Assembly (NCBI GenBank): GCA_050014755.1
Contig: JBEKCS010000012.1
Coordinates: forward strand, 4,420-68,419
DNA length: 64,000 bases
Direction: 5' to 3'
From: Bog-756 sp050014755
Lineage (GTDB): Bacteria; Actinomycetota; Acidimicrobiia; Acidimicrobiales; RAAP-2
The notes beneath the pieces are model-generated. The model was not told the DNA's origin. It searched no databases and saw only the letters and a list, made by a program, of their open reading frames with translations. Shown piece by piece: positions 16,210 through 24,271 of this stretch. Positions within the stretch are counted from its first letter, which is position 1; each line of letters begins with the position of its first letter. Both the position numbers and the translations under genes were made by a program.

Positions 16210-16800
16210 GGTGACTTCCTCTCGTGAGGATGAACGAGTGCCCTTCAACCACCCTAACCGAGGTGCGCGGACAAAGGAAGTCGGTTTTTCCACAGAAGTA
16301 AAATTGGTAAGAAAGCTTGTGAGCTGGATGTTTCCATCTCCGGTCCGCCGGATGAGTCCCGCCTGGCCCGCCGAGGCGATGAGCTGCTCGGCCGAGGACC
16401 GGGCCCGTGCCTCCGTCTCGCCGAAGCCGTCGACGAGCCACCGGGGGAGGTCGGCGGGGAGGCGGCCGTCGTTGGAGGCAGCGGCCTCGGCCACCGCCCG
16501 GAAGAGCGGAACGGCTCCGAACGCCTCCCTGCGGGCGCGGGAGGCATTCGGCTCCGTGCCGGCCAGGATCTGGCGGCCCCGCTCGGTCAGCTCCACCCGC
16601 GATCCTCGTCCGCCGATGACGCCGAACAGCCGGGCGTTGGCCACCCGGCTCAGATAGGCACCGTTGTTGGTGCCGCTGTAGCCGAGCGCCGGGGCGAGGA
16701 TGTCCGGCCCGATGACCCCACCGGCGGAGTCGGCCAGCCTGGCCACCTCGATGGCGGCGGCAAGGTCGTAGCGAACGGTTCGGTACCTCGAGCGGGCCAC
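16210..16800 (-). CDS. winged-helix protein (DUF5343-like), in frame with downstream membrane protein
   Basis: About 197 residues starting with VARSRYRTVRYDLAAAIE, GTG at 16800, with GGGAG nine bases upstream. It contains two winged-helix-like units: IEVARLADSAGG... GYSGTNNGAYLSRV... FGVIGGRG, then VELTERGRQIL, then AVPLFRAVAEAAA and SAEQLIASAGQAGLI. This pattern resembles the DUF5343 family, whose members are probable DNA-binding or adaptor proteins. The expected stop after the last helix is missing. The frame continues through about 40 codons of unusually AT-rich sequence (16250-16320) into the ATG of the membrane protein. The end coordinate given here is therefore only the boundary with the next start, not a stop codon. 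Confidence 0.6.
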
Positions 16801-16975
16801 CGCACCAGTCTCCCAGGTCGGCCTCCCCGATGGAACCGGTACAGCGCCCGGTGGGTGGACCGCCGTCGACGGGTGCGAGCCCGTAGGCTGGGCGACCGCA
16901 TGCCGGCCCGGGGGCCGGGGACCACCCCGGTCGGGTGGGGCGCCGGACACGGACCGATCCGCCAGACGTCAGGAG

Positions 16976-17965
16976 ATGACCGTGATCCCACCCCACCAGG
17001 AGCTGTCCGTTCCCCCGGTCGAGGAGTCGGTCGTCCGCACGTTCGCCGCCCTGGAGGCCTCGGTGTCGTCGGTGGTGGCCACCTCCCCGTCCACCACCCG
17101 GTTGGCCGTCGCCTGTCTGGCGGCCGGAGGCCACCTCCTGGTGGAGGACCATCCCGGCCTGGGCAAGACGACGTTGGCCAAGGCGTTGGCCGGGGCCCTG
17201 GGGCTCGGCTTCCATCGCCTCCAGTGCACCGCCGACCTCCTTCCCGCCGATGTGATCGGCGCGACAGTGCTCGGTCCGGACGGGTCGGAGCCGACGTTCC
17301 GCCCCGGTCCCGTCTTCACCAACGTCCTCATGGCCGACGAGCTCAACCGGGCGTCACCGAGGGCGCAGTCCGCGCTCCTCGAAGCCATGGAGGAACGCCA
17401 GGTGAGCGTCGACGGTGTCACCCGTCCGCTCCCCTTTCCCTTCTTCGTGCTCGCCACCCAGAACCCGTTCGACGCGACGGGCACGGCTGCACTGCCCCAC
17501 GGCCAGCGGGACCGTTTCCTGGTCCGCCTCATGCTCGGCTACCCGAATCGTCCCCAGATGGACGCCCTGCTGTCCGGACCGGATCCGGCCGACACCGTTC
17601 GCCACGTGCGCGCCTCGGCTTCCCCGCACGAACTGCGGCTCCTGATGGATGCGGTCGCCACCGCCGATGTGGCCCCGACCGTGCGCACCTACGTGCTCGA
17701 CCTCGTCGATGCCACGAGGACCCATCCCCAGATCGCCGTCGGTGCGTCACCGAGGGCCGCGCTGGCGCTGGTCCGAGTGTCCTCGGCCCTCGCGGTGGCG
17801 GCCGGTCGTAGCTTCGTGACGCCGGACGACGTCCAGGAGGCGGCGGTGGCCACGCTCGCCCACCGGCTGCTTCTCCGTCCCGGCGTCGAAGTGACCGGCG
17901 ACGAGGGCGAAGCCGTGGTCGCCGAGATCACGGCCGGCCTCCCGGTCCCGCTGCGGGGCGACTGA
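16976..17965 (+). CDS. MoxR-family AAA+ ATPase
   Basis: A 329-residue AAA+ ATPase of the MoxR group. Walker A is EDHPGLGKTTLAKAL, Walker B is VLMADELNRASPRAQSALLEAMEE, and sensor 1 is FVLATQNPFDATGTAALP; the C-terminal lid ends with LAHRLLLRPGVEV. MoxR ATPases act as chaperones for metal insertion or for assembly of partner proteins with DUF58/vWA domains. The next two genes, DUF58 and transglutaminase, are the classic partners. The ATG at 16976 directly abuts AGGAG; a GTG six bases later (16982) has better spacing and may be the true start. A TAGGCT -10 candidate lies at 16885-16890. Confidence 0.9.
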   Translation: MTVIPPHQELSVPPVEESVVRTFAALEASVSSVVATSPSTTRLAVACLAAGGHLLVEDHPGLGKTTLAKALAGALGLGFHRLQCTADLLPADVIGATVLGPDGSEPTFRPGPVFTNVLMADELNRASPRAQSALLEAMEERQVSVDGVTRPLPFPFFVLATQNPFDATGTAALPHGQRDRFLVRLMLGYPNRPQMDALLSGPDPADTVRHVRASASPHELRLLMDAVATADVAPTVRTYVLDLVDATRTHPQIAVGASPRAALALVRVSSALAVAAGRSFVTPDDVQEAAVATLAHRLLLRPGVEVTGDEGEAVVAEITAGLPVPLRGD

Positions 17966-17972
17966 CGCTCCG

Positions 17973-19112
17973 ATGAGGCCCTCGCAGCTCTGCCCGACGA
18001 GCAGGGGAGTGGCCGCACTCGGTGTACTCGGCGTCATCGTCGTGGCCGCCGCCGTGACGCGCACGCCGGAGCTGGTCCCTCTCGCCGTCGCCATCGGGGT
18101 TCCGCTGGTGCTGTGCGCCTGGCTGACCCTCCGGTGGGCACGTCGGGCCGGCGCGTCAGCGGAGCTGCACGCACACGTGGAGCCGGGACCGGTGGCACCC
18201 GGATCACCGATGCGGGTGAAGCTGCTCCTCACCAACCGGTCCGCCGGGGGAGCCGCGCTCCCACCGCTCGGGCTCCCGCCCGTCGACAGCCAGTGGCGTG
18301 CTCGTGGCGCCCCGCCCCGCCCCGTCTCCCGGCACCGCTGGGTGGCCCCGTCGACGACGTCCATGGTGGCACTGCCGGCACCCGGCCCGGGTAGGACGGG
18401 ATCCTGTCTGCTGGAGGTCCCCACCCGGCGCCGGGGCGTGCTCGAGCTCCCCCCGCAACGGGTGTGGACGCATGATCCCTTCGGCCTCTTCGGCAGCCCC
18501 GGTCCCGTCACGCCGGCAGTGGTCGCGGTGGTCCATCCCGCACCCCTGCCCTTGGACGAGTCGATCACCGGGATCCCCGGTCGTCTGGGCGGTGCCGAGC
18601 CGAGCACGGGCTCGAGCCGGGCCACCGGTCTCGGCGAGCTGGAGGGGATCCGACCGTACGTGTCGGGGGATCGCCTGAGTCTCCTGCACTGGCCGTCCAA
18701 GGCCCGCTACGGGATGTGGTTCGTGCGTCAGTTCGGCGCGGAGGGATCGACGACAGTCTCCGTCGTCGTCGACGATCGTGCAGGGGTCCACCGGAGGGCC
18801 GAGTTCGAGCGGCTGATCTCGGCCGTGCTGTGGGTGGTGGTCGAGACGACCCGGGAGCGACGGGCGGTGCACCTCGTGACCCTGTCGGGACGGTCGTACT
18901 CGTTCGAGCCGAGCGACCAGGGGCGGGCCGATGCCCGGCTGGTCCTGGCCGAGCTGCAACCGGCGCAGGGACGGACCTCGCCGAACGCCGGCCCGGTGCC
19001 GATCGACTCCGTGGTGCTCACCACACAGACCGGAGCGGAGCGGTTGACGGCGGACCCGCTCGGCGCCGGCGTCCGACCGGTCGGCGCCGGAGCACGGGTG
19101 GTCGTCGTATGA
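17973..19112 (+). CDS. DUF58 domain protein
   Basis: A 379-residue protein with two N-terminal membrane segments (GVAALGVLGVIVVAAAV and LVPLAVAIGVPLVLCAWL), a beta-rich middle and the DUF58 signature LEGIRPYVSGDRLSLLHWPSKARYG. The RPYxxGD and HW segments are diagnostic. DUF58 proteins have a vWA-like fold and are partners of MoxR ATPases, facing the cytoplasm or membrane surface; a role in cell-envelope processes is commonly proposed. The gene follows moxR by seven bases and its stop overlaps the ATG of the transglutaminase gene (ATGA). Confidence 0.88.
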   Translation: MRPSQLCPTSRGVAALGVLGVIVVAAAVTRTPELVPLAVAIGVPLVLCAWLTLRWARRAGASAELHAHVEPGPVAPGSPMRVKLLLTNRSAGGAALPPLGLPPVDSQWRARGAPPRPVSRHRWVAPSTTSMVALPAPGPGRTGSCLLEVPTRRRGVLELPPQRVWTHDPFGLFGSPGPVTPAVVAVVHPAPLPLDESITGIPGRLGGAEPSTGSSRATGLGELEGIRPYVSGDRLSLLHWPSKARYGMWFVRQFGAEGSTTVSVVVDDRAGVHRRAEFERLISAVLWVVVETTRERRAVHLVTLSGRSYSFEPSDQGRADARLVLAELQPAQGRTSPNAGPVPIDSVVLTTQTGAERLTADPLGAGVRPVGAGARVVVV

Positions 19113-21208
19113 CCCGGCGCTGGCCCCACGAGGCGGGGATGGCCGGAGCGTCCGTGCTGGCCGCCTTCTCCCTGGCCCGGTTGGCCACGGGGGTCACCGT
19201 GTCGACGATGGTCACCGCCCTGGTCGGGACGGTGGTGGTCGCCGCCATCCGCCGACGTGAGGCACTGGCGGTCGCTCTGGCCGTGGCGGCCGTAGCCCTA
19301 TGCTCCGCATGGTTCGGGCTCCGTTCGCGCAATGGGTCGGGCGTCCCGACCGTCGCCGCCCTGCGGGACCTCCGCCAGTCGCTGCAGGCGGCTCGGCCGG
19401 TCCTCGCGGCATTCGCCCTCCCGCTGGTCCACTCACCGGGCATGGTCGTCCTGTGCGCCCTGTTCGGCGGCCTGGTCGCGGTGGCCGCCCGGGCCGCCGG
19501 CACCCGACACCCGGCCTGGTCGCTGGTCCCCGCCACTGCTCTTGTGGTGGGTTCGGCCATCCTGTCGCCCACGACCAGCGCCTCGGTGGCCGGTCTCCTC
19601 CTCGGTGCCTGTGGATTCCTCGTGCTCGCCGATGATCCGGGCGTCGTCACCCGGGCGACCTCGGCGGTGGCCGTGGTGACGCTGGCGCTGGCCGCCACCA
19701 CGATGGGATGGAGCGCCGTCGCCGGATCGGCCGTGGCGTCGCCCGGCGGCAATGCGGTCGAGGGTGTCGCCCCCTCGGCCCTCTCGCTCGCCAGCGATCT
19801 CACCGGGGTGGAGAGCCGGGATGCCGACGTCGTGCTCTTCACGGCGAAGACGCCTGTGTCGACCTACTGGCAGGTGGCGACGCTCACCACCTACGTCGAT
19901 GATCGCTGGGTTCCCGACCAGGCGACCTCCGCGCTCCTCCGCGGTTCGGCGCCCGGTCGACCGACGGTCGAGTCGACGGACGGGAGTCTGTTCACCGCCG
20001 GGGTCACCGTGCTCGGCTACAGCGGGCAACTGCTCCCGTCCCCGCCGTCGACCGTGGCGGCGGCCGGATCCGTGTCGCCGACGGTGACCCCTGCCGGAGT
20101 GGTTGCCGGATCACCGGTCCACCTCGGAAGCAGCTACACCGTGACCGCGGTGGTCCCGTCCCCGGTGGCCGACGCGCCGTCCGGCCCGGCGTCACCCGGC
20201 CCGTACACCGCGCTCGGCCCGATCCCCCCCGTGGTGAGCTCGCTGGCCCGCTCGATCACCGGCGGGCTGTCGTCCCCCCTCGACGAGGCCGAAGCGCTGA
20301 CCGACTTCTTCCGTTCGGGCCGGTTCCGGTACGACGTCGACGCCCGACAGCCCGCCGGAGCCGATCCGCTGGTGTCGTTCCTGACCCGGACCCGCACCGG
20401 TTCGTGCGAGCAGTTCGCCGGTGCCTTCGCGGTGTTGGCCCGGGTGTCGGGCCTGGCCACCCGGGTCGCCGTCGGATTCACTCCCGGTCGCCAGACCGAC
20501 GGCGAGACCGTGGTCCGGGGGAGCGATGCCCACGCGTGGCCCGAGGTCTTCATCGGGGGAAGTTGGGTCTCCTTCGAACCCACCCCGCAGCTCCCTTCCG
20601 GCGAGCTGTCGCCACCGGGCGTCCTCGGCCCGGCAGCCCTCGGGCAACCCAATCCGGTCGGGCCGGGTACGCAGCCCCATGTGCCGTTGCCGGTGACGAC
20701 GCCGACCCCGACGGTCCCACCGCCCACCGTCCCCGGTCCGGCGGTCACCCGCCACGGCGGGATCGGCACCCCGGGGATCGTGGCCGCCATCGTGTTGCTG
20801 GTCGCGGTTGGCGCTGTCGTCGCGATGATGGTGCGCAGACGCCGGGTGCGCGGATCCCCGGCGGACCGGGTGATGGCGGCATGGACGTCGATCGACCGGG
20901 CACTGGCCCGCAGGGGCATGGCCCGTCCGGCGTCGAGCACGCCGATGGGACACATCCGCATGCTGGCCGCACTACCGCAGACCGATCAAGGACGTTCCGC
21001 GCTCGAGGACATGGCCACCGTCGCCGTCGATCTCCAGAACGCGGCGTACGGCTCCCTGGTGCTCGGATCCGACGAGGTCGAACGAGCCGAACGGGCGAGC
21101 CACCGGGCTCGGCGGGCCATCCTCGACGAAGCCCTGTCCGGACCGGTGGAGGGCGCTCTCGTGGTACTCGGCGGACCGAACGGACCGGACCGGCCGACGG
21201 GTTGGTGA
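19109..21208 (+). CDS. membrane transglutaminase-like protein (DUF3488-transglutaminase-DUF4129)
   Basis: A 699-residue protein. The first 200 residues contain about six hydrophobic segments (DUF3488-like). An extracytoplasmic domain follows, with the transglutaminase-like core around residues 385-490: catalytic Cys in TGSCEQFAGAFAVLARVSG and His in GSDAHAWPEVFIGGSWVSFEPTP, the Asp expected shortly after. A Pro/Thr linker leads to a last membrane segment (GIVAAIVLLVAVGAVVAMM) and a cytoplasmic DUF4129-like tail. The ATG at 19109 overlaps the DUF58 stop. Together with moxR and DUF58 this is a widely conserved actinobacterial operon. Whether it cross-links, or cleaves as a protease, is not known. 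Confidence 0.88.
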   Translation: MTRRWPHEAGMAGASVLAAFSLARLATGVTVSTMVTALVGTVVVAAIRRREALAVALAVAAVALCSAWFGLRSRNGSGVPTVAALRDLRQSLQAARPVLAAFALPLVHSPGMVVLCALFGGLVAVAARAAGTRHPAWSLVPATALVVGSAILSPTTSASVAGLLLGACGFLVLADDPGVVTRATSAVAVVTLALAATTMGWSAVAGSAVASPGGNAVEGVAPSALSLASDLTGVESRDADVVLFTAKTPVSTYWQVATLTTYVDDRWVPDQATSALLRGSAPGRPTVESTDGSLFTAGVTVLGYSGQLLPSPPSTVAAAGSVSPTVTPAGVVAGSPVHLGSSYTVTAVVPSPVADAPSGPASPGPYTALGPIPPVVSSLARSITGGLSSPLDEAEALTDFFRSGRFRYDVDARQPAGADPLVSFLTRTRTGSCEQFAGAFAVLARVSGLATRVAVGFTPGRQTDGETVVRGSDAHAWPEVFIGGSWVSFEPTPQLPSGELSPPGVLGPAALGQPNPVGPGTQPHVPLPVTTPTPTVPPPTVPGPAVTRHGGIGTPGIVAAIVLLVAVGAVVAMMVRRRRVRGSPADRVMAAWTSIDRALARRGMARPASSTPMGHIRMLAALPQTDQGRSALEDMATVAVDLQNAAYGSLVLGSDEVERAERASHRARRAILDEALSGPVEGALVVLGGPNGPDRPTGW

Positions 21209-21313
21209 GCTCTGAGGCGCTCGGATCGTCTGACCAGATCGGGACGAAGTCCGTCTGCGGGCACGTCGTCCGACCGGGCTCACCGGAGGCGAGCGTCTGG
21301 CGTCGCCGGAAAG

Positions 21314-21386
21314 TGCGCCCCGGGGGACTCGAACCACCCAACCTCCGGATTAAGAATCCGGTGCTCTACCGTTGAGCTAGGGGCGC
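21314..21386 (-). tRNA. tRNA-Lys (CTT)
   Basis: The 73-base gene folds with a seven-pair acceptor stem (21380-21386 with 21315-21321). The anticodon stem CCGGA/TCCGG encloses the loop TTCTTAA, giving anticodon CTT, and the T-arm contains GGTTCGAGTCC. The discriminator is A and CCA is not encoded. A TATGCT -10 candidate lies just upstream (21393-21398). It is divergent from lysS, whose enzyme charges it. Confidence 0.95.
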
Positions 21387-21536
21387 GAGCGCAGCATAAA
21401 CCGGGCCGGCGGGAACCACGGGAGCCAGTGGCTACTCCGGTGGTCGGGCCGGGGCCGTACGGAGGGGGTCTCCTAAGATGGCGGCTCCGTGGCGGGTCCC
21501 GCCTGTCGTCGGGACACCCAGAAAGTGGAACGAGCC

Positions 21537-23057
21537 GTGACCAACGAGATCGACCAGCCGTCTGACGACGCAACCGCGCCGACGATCGACGCCCTCATCG
21601 CCGAGCGTCGCCGCAAGCGCGAGTCCCTCGCCGATCGGGGGATCGATCCGTATCCGTCACGGTTCGACCGGACGGCGCTGGCCGGGGACCTCCACGAGCG
21701 CTTCGCTGACCTCGAGCCGGACAGCCGCACGGGCGAGCACGCGGTCCTGGCCGGTCGGGTGACCGCCGTGCGCCGCCACGGGAAGCTCTCGTTCGTCACC
21801 CTGACCGACAGTTCCGGTTCCATCCAACTCCTCCTCCAGGTGGCCACGATGTCGGACCAGGCGACGACCGTGCTCGACTCGATCGACCTCGGCGACTGGG
21901 TCGGAGCCGAAGGTGAGGTCATCACCAGCCGACGCGGTGAGCTGTCGGTCGACTGCACCGGGCTGTGGCTGTTGTCCAAGGCGCTGCGTCCCCTCCCCGA
22001 CAAGTGGCACGGTCTGACCGAGACCGACACCCGCTACCGCCAGCGGGAGGTCGACCTGTTGGCCAACCCGGAAAGCCGCCGTGTCTTCGACATCCGGTTC
22101 ACGACCATCGCGTCGATGCGCCGCCGCATGGAGTCCGAGCACTACATCGAGGTCGAGACGCCGATCCTGCAACCTCAGGCCGGCGGGGCGATCGCCCGGC
22201 CGTTCTTCACCCATTCCAACGCGCTCGATATCGATCTGAGCCTGCGGATCGCCCCGGAGCTCTACCTGAAACGATTGGTCATCGGGGGCTACGAGCGGGT
22301 CTACGAGATCGGCCGCAACTTCCGCAACGAGGGGGTCAGCACCCGCCACAGTCCCGAGTTCACGGCCCTCGAGGCCTATCGCGCCTTCGGGGACGTCACC
22401 GACGGCATGGACCTGACCGAGCTGCTGATCGTCGGCGCGGCCGAGGACGCCGTCGGTCGTCTCGCCTTCTCCGTGGGGGACGCCCAGGTCGACCTCACGC
22501 CGCCGTGGCCCCGCAGGCCGCTGCTCGACATGCTCGAGGAGCGGTTGGGCCGCCGGGTCCATCCGACCGACCCGGTGGAGGATCTCCGAAAGGTGGGTGA
22601 GGAGCACGGGATCGACCTACTTCCCGGATGGGGCCCGGGAAAGCTGGTGTTCGAGCTCTACGATCAGGTGCTCCTCCCCGACCTGGTCGCGCCGGTGTTC
22701 GTGTGCGGGTTCCCCGTCGAGGTGTCGCCGCTGGCCCGACACACCGCCGGCGACCCGACGATGGCGGACCGGTTCGAACTGTGCATCGTGGGCAGGGAGT
22801 TCGCCAACGGCTACAGCGAGCTCAACATCCCCGAGGAACAGTCGGAGCGCTTCGTTGTCAGTGCCGCGGCGAAGGCCGGCGGCGATGTCGAGGCCCACCC
22901 TGCCGATCAGGCCTTCGTGCGTGCCCTCGAGTACGGGCTCCCGCCGACGGCGGGAATCGGTATCGGCATCGACCGGCTGATCATGCTCCTTGCCGAAGTC
23001 GAGGCCATCCGGGACGTCATCCTCTTTCCGATGCTGCGCCCCGAGGCCGCGGGCTGA
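21537..23057 (+). CDS. lysS: lysyl-tRNA synthetase, class II
   Basis: A 506-residue cytoplasmic enzyme that attaches lysine to tRNA-Lys. The N-terminal OB fold runs through VLAGRVTAVRRHGKLSFVTL. The catalytic core has class II motif 1 around MRRRMESEHYIEVETPIL, motif 2 NFRNEGVSTRHSPEFTALEAY, and motif 3 GIGIGIDRLIMLL near the C-terminus. Length is normal for the family. The GTG at 21537 fits the usual N-terminus; the frame is open to a GTG at 21489. A TAAGAT -10 candidate lies at 21474-21479. The tRNA-Lys gene is divergent on the other side of the promoter region. Confidence 0.93.
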   Translation: MTNEIDQPSDDATAPTIDALIAERRRKRESLADRGIDPYPSRFDRTALAGDLHERFADLEPDSRTGEHAVLAGRVTAVRRHGKLSFVTLTDSSGSIQLLLQVATMSDQATTVLDSIDLGDWVGAEGEVITSRRGELSVDCTGLWLLSKALRPLPDKWHGLTETDTRYRQREVDLLANPESRRVFDIRFTTIASMRRRMESEHYIEVETPILQPQAGGAIARPFFTHSNALDIDLSLRIAPELYLKRLVIGGYERVYEIGRNFRNEGVSTRHSPEFTALEAYRAFGDVTDGMDLTELLIVGAAEDAVGRLAFSVGDAQVDLTPPWPRRPLLDMLEERLGRRVHPTDPVEDLRKVGEEHGIDLLPGWGPGKLVFELYDQVLLPDLVAPVFVCGFPVEVSPLARHTAGDPTMADRFELCIVGREFANGYSELNIPEEQSERFVVSAAAKAGGDVEAHPADQAFVRALEYGLPPTAGIGIGIDRLIMLLAEVEAIRDVILFPMLRPEAAG

Positions 23058-23081
23058 GTCGCTCCGAGCGCCCGGTTTCCC

Positions 23082-23655
23082 TCAGGGAAGGATCAGGTGG
23101 GTATCACCGAACTCGTGCCACCGATAACCCAGCGCCACCGCGGTCCGGTACGAGTCTGCCAGGAGTCCTCGTCCTGCGATCGCTTCGAGCATCATCAGGT
23201 GGCTCGAGCATCATCAGGAGGGAGGACGCCGGCTCGTGCCATCCGGTGATCATGCCGTCGACCACCCTGACGTCGCGCCCGGGGGTGACGACCAGATCGG
23301 ACCACCCGTCGTAGGCGTCGACCGTCCCGTCTGCCCGGGCCGACGTCTCCAGGGCTCTCACCACGGTCGTCCCGACCGCGATGACCCGATGGCCACCGCG
23401 ATGCGCGGCATTGACCCACGCGGCCGTCGACTCCGGCACCTGCGCCCGCTCGCGACAGGGGAGTTCGTCCGCCTCCAAGGAGGCGACCCCGGTATGCACC
23501 ACCAACGGGGCGACACCGACTCCGTCGGCCACCAGTCGGGTGATCGCATCGGGAGTGAACGGCCGGCCCGCCCTGGGCATCTCGGCGCTGCCCGGCTCGG
23601 TGGCGTAGACGTTCTGGTACATCCCGATGGGCCAGGCGCGGTCCACAGGCAGGCC
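23082..23655 (-). pseudogene. queA: queA remnant (S-adenosylmethionine:tRNA ribosyltransferase-isomerase-like), truncated and frameshifted
   Basis: The reverse strand encodes the C-terminal half of a QueA-type protein: YQNVYATEPGSAEMP, RPFTPDAITRLVADGVGVAPL, VHTGVASLEADELP, then VIAVGTTVVRALET and DGMITGWHEP. The reading frame then breaks. In the next frame the sequence resumes as HLMMLEAIAGRGLLADSYR and ends ALGYRWHEFGDTHLILP with a TGA at 23082-23084, exactly as in intact relatives. The break coincides with a 15-base direct repeat at 23185-23199 and 23204-23218 (period 19), so a 19-base tandem duplication caused the frameshift. The N-terminal half is absent; the coding similarity stops at about 23,650, where a soxR remnant begins on the other strand. 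QueA makes epoxyqueuosine in tRNA. Confidence 0.85.
23185..23218. repeat. 15-bp direct repeat marking a 19-bp tandem duplication
   Basis: TCGAGCATCATCAGG occurs at 23185-23199 and again at 23204-23218. The 19-base period shifts the frame of the queA remnant. Confidence 0.9.
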
Positions 23656-24006
23656 CATCCGCTCCGATCGCACCTCGGGAGGTGAGCGACGATTCCGGCG
23701 AGATGTCCTCCGTCGGATCGCCTTCGTCCGGATCGCACAGCGCGTGGGGTTGAGCCTCGAGGAGATCGTCACCGCTCTGAGCGTGCTTCCCGTCGACCAC
23801 GCACCGAGTCGTCAGGACTGGAGACGTCTCACCGTGGCTGGCAGGGCCGGATCGACGAGCGAATCGCCCTCCTCGAGGCGCTGCGGGGCGGGCTGTCGGA
23901 GTGCATCGGCTGTGGGTGCCTGTCGTTGCGTACCTGTGCCCTGGCCGATCCCGACGATGTCGCGGCGGCGATGGGCTCCGGCCCGTGGTACCTCATGGAG
24001 AGATGA
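23655..24006 (+). pseudogene. soxR: soxR remnant (MerR-family redox regulator), 5'-truncated and frameshifted
   Basis: The plus strand reads RSDRTSGGERRFRRDVLRRI, AFVRIAQRVGLSLEEIVTAL and SRQDWRRLT in one frame. After one missing base near 23,837 it continues in another frame as WQGRIDERIALLEALR, SECIGCGCLSLRTCALADP and MGSGPWYLMER, with TGA at 24004-24006. The CIGCGCLSLRTC segment is the four-cysteine 2Fe-2S site of SoxR, fully conserved. The first 40 or so residues, including the first helices of the DNA-binding domain, are missing, as is the promoter side. SoxR senses redox-active compounds; this copy cannot make a working regulator. It abuts the queA remnant head to head. Confidence 0.85.
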
Positions 24007-24185
24007 CGGCCGGTCCTCGTATCCTGCGGTCTGGAGGCGCTTGGCGGAGATATTGGGCGGTGCGATCGTCATGGGGCTCGCACTCGACCAATCGGAAAGC
24101 CGTCAAAGACATCAGGAGTCCCATACCGGACAACCGAGACAGAATGACGGCGTTCTCCGGTGGTGGAGGGCCCGTTGGATCCTCT

Positions 24186-24214
24186 TGACAATGCTCACGC
24201 GTCGGCATCTAATG
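24186..24214 (+). promoter_or_regulatory. strong housekeeping-type promoter of the island operon
   Basis: TTGACA at 24186-24191, a 17-base spacer, and TCTAAT at 24209-24214. This is a full match at -35 and five of six at -10 (TATAAT). It lies 58 bases before the ATG of the phosphorylase-like gene. Such a strong consensus -35 was not seen elsewhere in the window. Confidence 0.75.
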
Positions 24215-24271
24215 GCAGCCTGGGGCACGTTGATCCGGGCGGGATCGGAGAGCGGGGATAGGCGGTGTCCG

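Noticed and set aside
21387..21536. T-box riboswitch upstream of lysS
   Set aside because: The gap is too short and lacks the conserved T-box antiterminator sequence.
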